DNA of 42,654 bases from Ancylobacter novellus. Lineage in GTDB: Bacteria > Pseudomonadota > Alphaproteobacteria > Rhizobiales > Xanthobacteraceae. Positions 7,175-16,188 of the stretch are shown one piece after another (positions within the stretch are counted from its first letter, which is position 1; every line of letters begins with the position of its first letter). The notes below the pieces were generated by a model that was given only the letters and a program-made list of their open reading frames with translations, did not search any database and was not told where the DNA came from. Position numbers and translations under genes: made by a program. The DNA is taken from positions 1-42,654 of the forward strand of contig QFQD01000077.1 of NCBI GenBank assembly GCA_003241485.1, written 5' to 3'.

Positions 7175-7996
7175 ATGCAATCGAAGTGGCGTGCACCCGC
7201 GTGCTATGTCGGCGTCGCCGTCATATGCGCTCTTTATCTATCGGTGGTGCCCGGTGTGAGCATCACCGACATCGCCGCTGGCGCGGGCCTCGGCGCCGCC
7301 GTGATGTGGGCGATCAACGAATGGGAAACCGGCAAGTGGAACGTCGCCGTGCCGGGTTCGGCCGTCGCGGCCACGGCGCCTGTTGCCGTGGTGAGCGCTC
7401 CGGCGACCGTTGTCGCCGCAACGCCCGCCGCTGCGGCGGAAGCGGCGCCGGCGAACACCGCGCCGCCCGAGCTTGAACCGCGCCATCGCGTCGATTCCGG
7501 TGTCGCCACGCCGGAAACGCTGGCGAAGTGGGAAGTCGACGAGAAGGAACCGAGCTGGGATCCGTCGGCGCTGGCCGAAACCTGGGCAAAGCTGCGCCGC
7601 GAGCTTTCCTCCACCCGCCCAGTGCGCCCCACCGTCGCCCCCGACCTGCCGCGCACCGCTCAGCTCGCCAAGGGGCCGGTCGGCAAGAGCTCCATCGGCA
7701 ATCGGCCGGCCACCGCGTCATCTTCGAGCATCGGCACCAGCCAGCCCGCCAAGCCGGCGCTCGGCAGCATCGCCAAGGCCTATGCGTCGAACCAGCGCCC
7801 GGCCAGCACATCCGGCAGCTATGGCTCCAGCAGCGCGAACAAGCCGTCCTATGGCAGCGCGAGCGGGCATTCCGGCTCGTCCGGCGCACCTCTGTCCGGC
7901 AGCAACTCGCTGCCCCCGCGCAAGGTCGCCAGCGCGGGCGAACCGGCCCGCCAGACCGGCAGCTTCCTGCGTCCGGGCACCTCGCGTCCGCGCTGA
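7175..7996 (+). CDS. Hypothetical membrane-anchored protein with Ala/Pro- and Ser/Gly-rich tail
   Basis: About 273 aa, not recognised. Near the N-terminus there are two hydrophobic stretches (ACYVGVAVICALYLSVVPGV, then ITDIAAGAGLGAAVMWAI), probably two membrane segments with a PGVSITD turn. An Ala/Val/Pro-rich linker and an acidic/aromatic segment (LAKWEVDEKEPSWDPSALAETW) follow. The last 100 residues are of low complexity, rich in Ser, Gly and Ala (SGSYGSSSANKPSYGSASGH), ending basic. Third codon positions are G/C-rich, supporting real coding. The ATG at 7175 has GGGGAT upstream; an in-frame ATG at 7136 sits inside an inverted repeat. A bidirectional terminator follows. Confidence 0.65.
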   Translation: MQSKWRAPACYVGVAVICALYLSVVPGVSITDIAAGAGLGAAVMWAINEWETGKWNVAVPGSAVAATAPVAVVSAPATVVAATPAAAAEAAPANTAPPELEPRHRVDSGVATPETLAKWEVDEKEPSWDPSALAETWAKLRRELSSTRPVRPTVAPDLPRTAQLAKGPVGKSSIGNRPATASSSSIGTSQPAKPALGSIAKAYASNQRPASTSGSYGSSSANKPSYGSASGHSGSSGAPLSGSNSLPPRKVASAGEPARQTGSFLRPGTSRPR

Positions 7997-8015
7997 GCCT
8001 GCTCACCTGGACATC

Positions 8016-8051
8016 AAAAAGCCCGACCGGATGATCCGGCCGGGCTTTTTT
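8016..8051. terminator. Bidirectional intrinsic terminator
   Basis: AGCCCGaCCGG pairs with CCGGcCGGGCT around ATGAT with a single mismatch. It is preceded by A5 and followed by T6. It separates the plus-strand hypothetical gene from the convergent molybdopterin oxidoreductase pseudogene. Confidence 0.9.
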
Positions 8052-8071
8052 GTTGCGCGAACGACGAACCG

Positions 8072-8709
<638 letters not shown>

Positions 8710-8749
8710 GGATCGAGCTCCGTGAAAGATCGTGCGCGATCCTAGCACC

Positions 8750-8789
8750 ATCCGGCGGCGTGGGGTTTTCGATCGCCACGCCGCCGGAT
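8750..8789 (-). other. Perfect 14-bp stem-loop between terC and the oxidoreductase pseudogene
   Basis: ATCCGGCGGCGTGG (8750-8763) pairs perfectly with 8776-8789 around a 12-nt loop. It lies 17 nt after the terC stop on the terC strand. No T run follows on either side, so it is more likely a 3'-end stabilising or Rho-assisted element than a classical terminator. Confidence 0.55.
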
Positions 8790-8806
8790 CAAGCCTGCGT
8801 CAGTCC

Positions 8807-9544
8807 TCAGTGCGCGCCGGCGCGCCGCCGACGCGCCAGCATGTTGAGCGCCTCCACACCGGCCGAGAACGCCATGGCGGTGTAGATGTAGCCCTTGGAC
8901 ACATGGGCGCCGAAGCCCTCGGCGATCAGCGTGGTGCCGATGAGCAGCAGGAAGCCCAGCGCCAGCATCACGATCGACGGGTTCTTGTTGATGAAGTTCG
9001 CGAGCGGGCCGGCCGCCAGCAGCATGGTCAGCACCGCGACAACGACCGCGATCACCATGATCGGGATGTGCTCGGTCATGCCGACGGCGGTGATGATGCT
9101 GTCGACCGAGAACACAAGGTCCAGGATCAGGATCTGCACGATGGCGGCGCTGAAGGACATCTGCAGCGTGCCGCCCTCCATCGCCACCTGCTCGTCATGC
9201 GGGGCCATGGCGTGGTGGATTTCCTTGGTCGCCTTCCACACCAGGAACAGGCCGCCGGCGATCAGGATGATGTCGCGCCAGGAGAAAGCGTGGTCGAACA
9301 CCGAGAAGACGGGCTGCACCAGCGTCACGATGAACGCCACCGTGCTGAGCAGGCCGAGGCGCATGACCAGCGCCAGCCCGATGCCGATGCGCCGCGCGCG
9401 CGGCCGGATATCCTCAGGCAGCTTGTTGGTGAGGATCGAGATGAAGAGGAGGTTGTCGATACCGAGCACCACCTCCATCGCGATGAGGGTAATCAGCGCC
9501 GCCCAGGCCGCCGGACTGGCGGCAAGTTCCATCAAATAGTCCAT
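8807..9544 (-). CDS. TerC family integral membrane protein
   Basis: 245-aa polytopic inner-membrane protein with about seven hydrophobic segments. The two family motifs of acidic residues within membrane helices are present: EVVLGIDN (residues 24-31) and LDLVFSVDSI (141-150). Relatives act in metal homeostasis, including manganese export and metal loading of secreted proteins, or are associated with tellurite resistance; the substrate here is not known. The C-terminus ends in a basic patch, RRRRAGAH. The start has a GGGGGAA site upstream. No yybP-ykoY-type manganese riboswitch could be recognised before it. No ter operon is nearby, so a tellurite role is not suggested by context. Confidence 0.9.
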   Translation of the reverse strand: MDYLMELAASPAAWAALITLIAMEVVLGIDNLLFISILTNKLPEDIRPRARRIGIGLALVMRLGLLSTVAFIVTLVQPVFSVFDHAFSWRDIILIAGGLFLVWKATKEIHHAMAPHDEQVAMEGGTLQMSFSAAIVQILILDLVFSVDSIITAVGMTEHIPIMVIAVVVAVLTMLLAAGPLANFINKNPSIVMLALGFLLLIGTTLIAEGFGAHVSKGYIYTAMAFSAGVEALNMLARRRRAGAH

Positions 9545-9987
9545 CGGATCATTCCCCCGAGATCGACACGACGTGACGATAGCCGCCCGCTAACGCGCAA
9601 CGGCCGCCTAAGGATGCACAGAAAGGTAGTTGAGGGTTCATCTTCAGGCACGATTCCAGCCGGCGCGACGTCGGAAGCGATCCGACATCACGCGAACGCC
9701 GGCTTGGCTCGCGTCAGAGGGGCCCGGATCAACGGGTGGGCAGAATTTAAGGCAGCCACGCGGACTTGCCAGCGGTCTCGACATGACAGATTGTCGCACC
9801 CTGACATGGTGCCGGAATGCCAGATTTGCTGTTGAAGAGAGTCGACACTGCCACTGTTGAAACGCGACAGTCGCCTTTGGCTTGCCCACAGCCGCTTCCT
9901 GACGTCCCAAGCTCGTGTCATCGTTCGTTCATCGCCACTCACTAGAGCGAACGCAGTTTCGCCCCAGAGGGCTTAGGGAGGTTCAGA
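9545..9987. other. 443-nt divergent intergenic region between terC and the polyamine-type importer
   Basis: No credible gene was found. Two direct copies of CTGTTGAA lie at 9829-9836 and 9854-9861, 25 nt apart. Right after them is the short palindrome GCGAC-a-GTCGC (9864-9874), and a further small inverted repeat, GACAgatTGTC, is at 9785-9795. These could be regulator sites for the importer operon. No clear -35/-10 pair was identified. A GGGAGG ribosome site is at the right edge. Confidence 0.4.
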
Positions 9988-11115
9988 ATGACCCGTTTTT
10001 CCCGTCGTGACCTGATGAAGGCCAGCGCCTTCGCGCTGGCCGCTCCGGTCGTATTGCGCGCCCATGATGCGCTGGCCACGTCCGGCTCCGTCGACGTTTA
10101 TGCCTGGGGCGACTATTTCGACAAGAACACCCTCCTCGCCGACTTCACCAATGCCACCGGCATCAAGGTGAACCTGTCGACCTACGGCTCGAACGAAGAG
10201 GCCGAGAACAAGCTGCGCGCCGCCGGCGGCAAGGGCTTCGACCTGCTGTTCCCCTCGGTCGACACCGGCCCGAACTACTACAAGGACAACCTGCTGCAGC
10301 CGATCGACGAGTCGAAGTTCAAGGCCGCGCAGGTCATTCCCTCGATCTACCGCAACTCGCTGACGCTGGGCGCTGCCTATCGCGGCAAGCGCTACCTCGT
10401 GCCGTTCGACTGGGGCACGGAAGGCATCACCTGGGATTCCTCGAAGTTCCCGGGCAAGAAGTCGGGCGAGATCTCCTATGGCGACATGTGGCTCGCCGAT
10501 CACCCCAAGCAGACCGCCATCCGCCAGAAGTCGGTGTTCAACGGCGTCGCGCTCTATCTCGACTCCACCGGCGAGCTGAAGTCGAACCGCGGCCTCGACC
10601 TCTACAAGTCGGAAGCCGAGAGCCGCCGCGTGTTCGAGGGTGTGCTCAAGTACATCCTCGCCCACAAGGGCAATATCGGCGCTTACTGGAACAACGCCAC
10701 CGAGGCGACTGCCGCCTTCACCGATGCCGGCGCGACCATCGGCCAGACGTGGGACACCACGGGCATCATGCTGCACCGCAAGACCGACAAGAAGTGGCGC
10801 TACGGCATGCCCAAGGAAGGTGGCCTCGCCTGGACCGACACGCTGGCCATTCCCGCCGGTGCGGCGAATGTCGAGCAGGCCTACGCGCTGGCGAACTTCC
10901 TGTACCAGCCCGAGATCGGCGCCAAGTTCGCCAACACCACCGGCTATAACAGCGCGGCGGCCGGCGCCGGCGAGTTCCTCTCGGCCGAGGCCCGCGAGGA
11001 CTTCGAGGCGGCCTATCCGGCCGGCACCATCGACAACCTGTTCTGGTGGCCGATGCAGACCGACTTCTACGCCAAGCTGCGCGCGGAATACGTCGAGAAG
11101 CTGACCAACAGCTGA
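9988..11115 (+). CDS. ABC importer periplasmic substrate-binding protein, polyamine (PotD/PotF) type
   Basis: 375 aa. The N-terminus SRRDLMKASAFALAAPVVL is a twin-arginine export signal (R6-R7), cleaved probably near ALA at about residue 30, so the protein is likely folded before export. The mature part starts VDVYAWGDYFDKNTLLADF, typical of spermidine/putrescine-binding proteins, and keeps the family segments AGGKGFDLLFPS, VPFDWGTEGITWDSS and the C-terminal WWPMQTDFYAKL. It captures the substrate and delivers it to the two permeases. It is the first gene of a four-gene operon and has GGGAGG upstream. The exact ligand (putrescine, spermidine or another amine) cannot be fixed by reading. Confidence 0.9.
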   Translation: MTRFSRRDLMKASAFALAAPVVLRAHDALATSGSVDVYAWGDYFDKNTLLADFTNATGIKVNLSTYGSNEEAENKLRAAGGKGFDLLFPSVDTGPNYYKDNLLQPIDESKFKAAQVIPSIYRNSLTLGAAYRGKRYLVPFDWGTEGITWDSSKFPGKKSGEISYGDMWLADHPKQTAIRQKSVFNGVALYLDSTGELKSNRGLDLYKSEAESRRVFEGVLKYILAHKGNIGAYWNNATEATAAFTDAGATIGQTWDTTGIMLHRKTDKKWRYGMPKEGGLAWTDTLAIPAGAANVEQAYALANFLYQPEIGAKFANTTGYNSAAAGAGEFLSAEAREDFEAAYPAGTIDNLFWWPMQTDFYAKLRAEYVEKLTNS

Positions 11116-11160
11116 GGCGCGGAAGGCCGGCGCACCCGGCTTTCCTCATCGCTCATCCAT

Positions 11161-11243
11161 TGTCCCCGGGCGGGTCCCGGGGACACCCGTCCCGTATGAT
11201 GTCCACGCCGGGAAAGGCCCGCCGTGACGGGGCACGCGCCCCG
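11161..11243 (+). other. Intercistronic hairpins between binding-protein and ATPase genes
   Basis: TGTCCCCGGG (11161-11170) pairs perfectly with CCCGGGGACA (11176-11185) around CGGGT. A smaller stem, CGGGGC/GCCCCG, is at 11228-11243. Neither has a T run. Such structures commonly protect the upstream message, which would give more binding protein than membrane components. Confidence 0.5.
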
Positions 11244-11290
11244 CCGCCGGCCTCTCTCCCCCGTCGCCGATCCTCCGAAGGGTTTCGCCC

Positions 11291-12367
11291 ATGCGTGGCA
11301 AGGACGTCCGTCTCGACAAGGTATCGATCCGGTTTGGCGACGCGACTGCGGTCCAGCCGACGGACCTCTCCATTCACGCCGGCGAGTTCTTCTCCATTCT
11401 CGGCCCTTCCGGCTGCGGCAAGACGACGATCCTGCGCACCGTCTCCGGCTTCATCCAGCCGACCGAGGGCCGGGTGCTCATCGGCGGCGAGGACATGGCC
11501 GGCAAGGGGCCGAATGAGCGCCCCACCGCGCTGATCTTCCAGAATCTCGCCCTGTTCCCCCTGATGAGCGTCGCCGAGAACGTCGCCTTCGGGCTGGAGG
11601 CACGCGGCGTCTCCAAGAAGGAGCGCCTGCGGCGCGCGCAGGAACTGCTCGAACTGGTTGCGCTCGACCAGTTCGGCGACAAGCGGCCCGCCGACCTCTC
11701 CGGTGGTCAGCGCCAGCGCGTCGCCATCGCCCGCGCGCTGGCGGTCGAGCCCTCCGTGCTGCTGCTGGACGAGCCGCTCTCGGCACTCGACCTCAAGCTG
11801 CGCCAGCACATGCGCACCGAGCTGCGTGCCATCCAGAAGCGGGTCGGCATCACCTTCATCTACATCACTCACGACCAGGGCGAGGCGCTCGCCATGTCGG
11901 ACCGCGTGGCGGTGATGAGCCGCGGCCGGCTGGAGCAGGTGGCGGATGCCGACACGCTCTATGCCGATCCCGCCACCCCCTTCGTCGCCACCTTCGTCGG
12001 CGAGCAGAACGTGCTCAAGGGCACGGTGGCGAGCCTCGCCGACGAGGTCGCCGTGGTCGAGACGCCGGTCGGGCGCATCACCGGCCGTGCGCGGGGCGCT
12101 CTCAAGGTCGGCGACGCCGCCCATGTCATGGTGCGCCCGGAGCGCATCGTGCTGGCCGACGGCAATGAGAACTTCATTCCCGCGCGCCTCCTCTCGCGCA
12201 GCCTCGAAGGCCCGTCCGTCAATCTGGTCTGCGCCGCCGCCGGCCACGATTTCACCGTCACCGTCACCAATGGCCCCACCGTGCGCGACCTGCCGGAGGA
12301 GCTGACGCTCTCCTTCGGCATCAGCGACGCGCTGGTGTTCCCGGCGGGAGTGCTGGCCCATGGGTAG
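11291..12367 (+). CDS. ABC importer ATP-binding protein, PotA type
   Basis: 358-aa ATPase that powers the importer at the cytoplasmic face. All nucleotide-binding motifs are intact: Walker A GPSGCGKTT (38-46), Q-loop Gln84, signature LSGGQRQR (136-143), Walker B VLLLDEP (156-162), D-loop SALD and switch His194. A C-terminal TOBE-like regulatory domain (about 240-358) contains HVMVRPERIVLA, as in PotA/MalK-type ATPases. The stop overlaps the first permease start by 8 nt, indicating translational coupling. Gene 3' of the binding protein, same operon. Confidence 0.93.
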   Translation: MRGKDVRLDKVSIRFGDATAVQPTDLSIHAGEFFSILGPSGCGKTTILRTVSGFIQPTEGRVLIGGEDMAGKGPNERPTALIFQNLALFPLMSVAENVAFGLEARGVSKKERLRRAQELLELVALDQFGDKRPADLSGGQRQRVAIARALAVEPSVLLLDEPLSALDLKLRQHMRTELRAIQKRVGITFIYITHDQGEALAMSDRVAVMSRGRLEQVADADTLYADPATPFVATFVGEQNVLKGTVASLADEVAVVETPVGRITGRARGALKVGDAAHVMVRPERIVLADGNENFIPARLLSRSLEGPSVNLVCAAAGHDFTVTVTNGPTVRDLPEELTLSFGISDALVFPAGVLAHG

Positions 12368-13397
12368 CCTCGCGCGCGCCTATGGCCGGCCGCTCTCCCT
12401 GCTGCTGGTCGCCATTCTGGTGGTGTGGGTGCTGGCGCTCATCGTCGTGCCGCTCGGGGCCATGCTGCAGCAATCGCTGTGGTGGCAGGATTCCAAGGGC
12501 GACGTCTCGCTGACCATCGACCGCCTCTACAACGACATCTCGCTGCTGGAACTCGACCGCAACGCCGAGACAGACGCCGCCAAGAAGGCCGCCTTCGACG
12601 CAGAGATCGCCGCCAAGCAGGCCGAGGCGAACCAGCTGGAGGCGCAGGAGAACAACCCGCCGCGCAGCTACGGGCTGGCCAACTTCACCCGCATGAGCAG
12701 CCTGCACCTCTACATCTTCGTGCGCACCATCCTCTACGCGCTGATGGTGACCGCGCTGGCGCTGGTGGTGTGCTACCCCGTCGCCTATGTGGTGGCGCTC
12801 GCCTCCGGGCCGCGCAAGGCGGTGATCCTCACCGTCGCCCTCATCGTGCCCTACGCCATCAACGAATTGCTGCGCGTCTATGCCTGGCTGATGATCCTGG
12901 ACTATCGCGGCGTCATCAACGGCGTGCTGGCCTGGATGGGCTTCATCGATCTCGACGCCCGCGAGTGGATCCCCTTCCTGGAGAACCCCTCCGCCGTCTT
13001 CCTGGCGATGATCTACACCTATGTGCTGTTCATGGTGTTCCCGATGGTGAACACGCTGGAGACGCTGGACCGCAACCAGATCGAGGCCGCCCGCGACCTC
13101 GGCGCCTCCACCCTGCGCATCCACCGCCGCGTCATCATCCCCCACGCCAAGCCCGGTATCGCGGTGGGCTGCATCATGACCTTCATGCTGTCCGCCGGCT
13201 CCTATTCGGTGCCGGCCATCATGACGCGCGGCCAGGGCGGCGACTGGTTCAGCCAGCTGGTCTACCGGCAGTTCTACGAGAGCAACAACTGGAACATGGG
13301 CTCGGCCTATGCCGTGTCGCTGCTGGTGGTCTGCACCGCTTTCATCCTCATCATGATGCGCCTGTTCGGCGTCGGGCTGAGGGACATCGCGAAATGA
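12360..13397 (+). CDS. ABC importer permease, PotB type
   Basis: 345-aa inner-membrane permease with an N-terminal membrane segment, a long charged periplasmic/coiled region (about residues 40-115, DRNAETDAAKKAAFDAEIAA and following) and about five further segments. The cytoplasmic EAA loop that contacts the ATPase is visible as IEAARDLGASTLRIHRRVIIPHAKPGI (near 240-266). The N-terminal extension is longer than in E. coli PotB, which is common in alphaproteobacterial versions. It overlaps the ATPase gene at its start, and its stop overlaps the next permease start as ATGA. Confidence 0.92.
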   Translation: MGSLARAYGRPLSLLLVAILVVWVLALIVVPLGAMLQQSLWWQDSKGDVSLTIDRLYNDISLLELDRNAETDAAKKAAFDAEIAAKQAEANQLEAQENNPPRSYGLANFTRMSSLHLYIFVRTILYALMVTALALVVCYPVAYVVALASGPRKAVILTVALIVPYAINELLRVYAWLMILDYRGVINGVLAWMGFIDLDAREWIPFLENPSAVFLAMIYTYVLFMVFPMVNTLETLDRNQIEAARDLGASTLRIHRRVIIPHAKPGIAVGCIMTFMLSAGSYSVPAIMTRGQGGDWFSQLVYRQFYESNNWNMGSAYAVSLLVVCTAFILIMMRLFGVGLRDIAK

Positions 13398-14191
13398 GCA
13401 CGGCGACGGAGAGCGCGGGCGCCCGGCTGGTGCTCAACATCTATATCGGCCTGTTCGTCCTTTACCTGTTCCTGCCGCTGGCGGTGATGTCGGCGGCGGC
13501 GTTCAACAGCTTCGATTATCCCTCGGTGACGCAGTGGCAGGGCTTCACCCTGAAATGGTTCGTCGCCCTCGCCCATGACCAGCGCCTGCTGCAGGGACTG
13601 GTCAATTCGGTGCTGGTGGCTCTCGGCGTCATCGCGGTGTCGATCCCGGCCGGCCTGTCGGGCGCGCTGATCCTCACCCGTCTCGGCCAGCGCTCCGGCA
13701 CCATGCTCTATTCGGTGCTGGTCTCGCCGGTGCTGACGCCGGGCATCATTCTCGGCATTTCCAGCCTCATCTTCTGGCGCGAATTCGGCGTGCCGGGCGG
13801 TCTGTTCGTCGCCGTCATGGCGCAGTCCAGCTTCATCGCCTCCTACGCCATGCTGCTGTTCCTCGCCCGGCTGCAGCGGCAGGACCGCACGCTGGAAGAG
13901 GCCGCGCTGGATCTCGGCGCCAGCCACATGCTGGTGTTCCGCCGCATCACCCTGCCCTTCCTGGCGCCGACCGCCTTCACCGCGGCCGTGGTGGCTTTCC
14001 TGCAGTCCTTCGAGAACTACAACACCACCGTGTTCGCCATTGGCGGCGAGTGGACGCTGGTGACGGAAATCGCCTCGCGGCTGCGCTTCGGCCTGTCGCC
14101 GGTCATCAATGTGGTCGGCGTCATCTTCGTCGTGCTCACCCTGCTCGCCGCCACGACCTATGTCGTGCTGAAGGGCAAGCCCAAGCGCTGA
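13394..14191 (+). CDS. ABC importer permease, PotC type
   Basis: 265-aa second permease with six predicted membrane helices. The EAA loop is LEEAALDLGASHMLVFRRIT, followed by LPFLAPTAFTAAVVAFLQSF. The PotC-like LQSFENYNTTVF segment is also present. The start at 13394 was chosen because its ATG overlaps the stop of the preceding permease (ATGA) and the sequence from MSTATESAG onward is family-like; the same frame is open much further upstream but only as a shadow of the other permease. Last gene of the operon. No convincing terminator is seen in the 204 nt that follow. Confidence 0.92.
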   Translation: MSTATESAGARLVLNIYIGLFVLYLFLPLAVMSAAAFNSFDYPSVTQWQGFTLKWFVALAHDQRLLQGLVNSVLVALGVIAVSIPAGLSGALILTRLGQRSGTMLYSVLVSPVLTPGIILGISSLIFWREFGVPGGLFVAVMAQSSFIASYAMLLFLARLQRQDRTLEEAALDLGASHMLVFRRITLPFLAPTAFTAAVVAFLQSFENYNTTVFAIGGEWTLVTEIASRLRFGLSPVINVVGVIFVVLTLLAATTYVVLKGKPKR

Positions 14192-14395
14192 ACTCCGCGC
14201 CGGAATCGCCGTTGCGGAACCTCGTACCGAAGTCCATCCCTACGCATGATCGAGGCCGCCGCGCCGATCGTGGAGCCGTAACCTCCATGGTTCATTGCTT
14301 TCTCGCCTCACCCGAACGTGAAGCACCATGCCGTGACCCGGTGACGTTGCGCCACTAGCCTGCGGCGCCGTTGCCCCCCGTTTCCGGAGCCAGAC

Positions 14396-15388
14396 ATGAT
14401 GCACCCTTCCCGCCGCCAGCTTCTCGTCGGCGCCGCCAGCCTGCCGGTGCTCTCCGCCGCGCTTCCGCTGCTGTCCATGACGGCCTCGCCCGCGAGCGCC
14501 CAGACCTCTTCGGGCCAGCAGGTGCCGGGGCTCTACCGCTACAAGGTCGGCGACATCGAGGTGACGGCGGTCAATGACGGCGTGCGCACCTTCCCGCTGC
14601 CCGACGGCTTCGTGAAAAATGCCAGCCGCGAGGAGGTCAACGCCGCGCTGCAGGCCGGCTTCCTGCCGAAGGACACGCTGTCGCTGCAGTTCAACCCGCT
14701 GCTGATCAACAATGGCGGCAAGCTGACCCTTGTCGACACCGGCAACGGGCCTCAGAGCGGCAACTCGACCGTCGGCAAGCTGCCTTCCAATCTCAACTGG
14801 GCCGGCGTGAAGCCCGCCGATATCGACACCGTGGTCATCACGCATTTCCATGCCGACCATATCAACGGCCTGCGCACGGCCGATGGCGGTCTGGCCTTCC
14901 CAAATGCGGAAATCCTGGTGCCGGAAGCCGAATGGGCGTTCTGGATGGATGAGGGCGAGATGAGCCGCGCCCCCGAGGGAATGAAAGCCGCGTTCCAGAA
15001 CGTGCGTCGGGTCTTCAAGGATATCGACAGCAAGGTGAACCGCTACGCGTGGGACAAGGAGATCGCTCCCGGCCTCACCTCCGTCAACGCCGCCGGCCAT
15101 ACGCCGGGCCACACCGCGCTGGTGCTCGCCTCGGGCAATGACAAGCTGTTCATCCAGGCGGACACCACCAACATCCCGATCCTGTTCGCCGCCAATCCGG
15201 AATGGCATGTGCAGTTCGACATGGACCCGGCCAAGGCGGTCGAGACGCGCAGGCGCATCTACGACATGGTTGCGGCCGACCGCCTGCAGCTGACCGGCTA
15301 TCACTACCCGTTCCCGGCGACCGGCTTCATCGAGAAGAACGGCAATGGCTACCGCGTCGTGCCGGCGCAGTGGAGCCCGGTGCTCTAG
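14396..15388 (+). CDS. Exported metallo-beta-lactamase-fold hydrolase
   Basis: 330 aa. The N-terminus HPSRRQLLVGAASLPVLSAAL is twin-arginine-like with cleavage probably after ASA (about residue 35), so it is periplasmic. The zinc-binding motif HFHADH is at 150-155 with the preceding TVVITHF strand. GHTPGHT (234-240) supplies another ligand, Asp256 in IQADTT the bridging acid and the final His is in TGYHYPFP. Relatives include quorum-quenching lactonases and other MBL hydrolases; the substrate is not decided. An upstream LVDTGNGP strand completes the fold. It is preceded by 204 nt without a gene. Confidence 0.88.
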   Translation: MMHPSRRQLLVGAASLPVLSAALPLLSMTASPASAQTSSGQQVPGLYRYKVGDIEVTAVNDGVRTFPLPDGFVKNASREEVNAALQAGFLPKDTLSLQFNPLLINNGGKLTLVDTGNGPQSGNSTVGKLPSNLNWAGVKPADIDTVVITHFHADHINGLRTADGGLAFPNAEILVPEAEWAFWMDEGEMSRAPEGMKAAFQNVRRVFKDIDSKVNRYAWDKEIAPGLTSVNAAGHTPGHTALVLASGNDKLFIQADTTNIPILFAANPEWHVQFDMDPAKAVETRRRIYDMVAADRLQLTGYHYPFPATGFIEKNGNGYRVVPAQWSPVL

Positions 15389-15440
15389 TCAGCTCGGCCC
15401 GACCGGGCGTCGGCACGCCGCATCGCCCGCCCACTGGGAT

Positions 15441-15462
15441 GCGCCGGCAAGGCTGCCGGCGC
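15441..15462 (+). other. 9-bp stem-loop after the MBL-fold gene
   Basis: GCGCCGGCA (15441-15449) pairs perfectly with TGCCGGCGC (15454-15462) around AGGC. It lies 53 nt after the stop without a T run. It may act as a processing or Rho-assisted termination structure before the DUF3297 gene. Confidence 0.4.
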
Positions 15463-15551
15463 CGCGGCGGCTTGTCTGCCGCGCCGGGCTGGAGGCGGCC
15501 CTGCGAGCCTGCTATGTCTGCCGGCTCCGCCTGAACCGAACGAGTACCGAC

Positions 15552-15803
15552 ATGACCGATACCCTGCCCGACCGCCTCTCCAGCGACCCGACGAGCCCGT
15601 TCTACAATGCCGAGCTTCTCGAACGCGGCGTCGGCATCCGCTTCAAGGGCGTCGAGAAGACCAATGTCGAGGAATATTGCGTGAGCGAGAGCTGGGTCCG
15701 CGTCTCCGTCGGCAAGGCCAAGGACCGCGCCGGCAACCCGATGACGGTCAAGCTTCAGGGTACGGTCGAGCCCTATCTGCGCGACGCGCCGCAGGGCGAA
15801 TGA
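15552..15803 (+). CDS. DUF3297 family protein
   Basis: 83-aa small soluble protein matching the DUF3297 family from its start (MTDTLPDRLSSDPTSPFYN) through GVGIRFKGVEKTNVEEYCVS and GKAKDRAGNPMTVKL to VEPYLRDAP. The family is widespread in proteobacteria and its function is unknown. One Cys (in VEEYCVSE) is conserved in the family. The start was placed at the ATG where family similarity begins, although the frame is open upstream. It converges with cutA, with only 14 nt between the stops. Confidence 0.85.
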   Translation: MTDTLPDRLSSDPTSPFYNAELLERGVGIRFKGVEKTNVEEYCVSESWVRVSVGKAKDRAGNPMTVKLQGTVEPYLRDAPQGE

Positions 15804-15817
15804 CCCCGCGCACCGGC

Positions 15818-16156
15818 CTAGGGAAGAACGGTCTCCGCGTCGATCCAGTCGAGATAGTCGGGATCGCCGCCAATGACCGGCAGCACCAGTATGGCCGGCG
15901 TCTCGAAGGGGTGGCGCGCGCGGACCGCCTGCGTCACCGGCTCGGCGAGTTCCGCTCGGGTCTTGAACAGCATCACCACTTCCTCGGCACGCTCGATTTC
16001 GCCCTGCCAGCGATAGATCGAGACGATGCCGGGCACTATATTCACGCTGGCGGCGAGGCCGTCGGCAACGATCGCCCGGCCCGCGGCTTCGGCCTCCACG
16101 GCGTTCGGCCAGGTGGTGTGGATCACCACCGTGCCGTCGTCGTTCATCGTGCCCAT
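15818..16156 (-). CDS. cutA: CutA divalent-cation tolerance family protein
   Basis: About 112 aa. CutA1 proteins are very stable trimers related in fold to PII; the old copper-tolerance assignment is not well supported biochemically. Family features are the N-terminal strand VVIHTTWPN, SVNIVPGIVSIYRWQGEIER (usually CVNI; Ser here), EEVVMLFKT, HPFETPAILVLPV and the closing GDPDYLDWI. Three closely spaced start codons exist (16159, 16156, 16147) behind GGTGGAG, so the exact start is uncertain by four codons. It is divergent from nadK, with about 30 nt between the starts. Confidence 0.88.
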   Translation of the reverse strand: MGTMNDDGTVVIHTTWPNAVEAEAAGRAIVADGLAASVNIVPGIVSIYRWQGEIERAEEVVMLFKTRAELAEPVTQAVRARHPFETPAILVLPVIGGDPDYLDWIDAETVLP

Positions 16157-16188
16157 CATCTCCACCCCCGTGCCTGGGGCCGTCCCGC

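Noticed and set aside
8807..9544. Tellurite-resistance locus
   Set aside because: Only terC is present; no terZABDE genes are nearby, and most TerC-family proteins are metal transport related.
9545..9700. Manganese (yybP-ykoY) riboswitch ahead of terC
   Set aside because: The paired conserved sequence blocks of that riboswitch could not be found in the leader.
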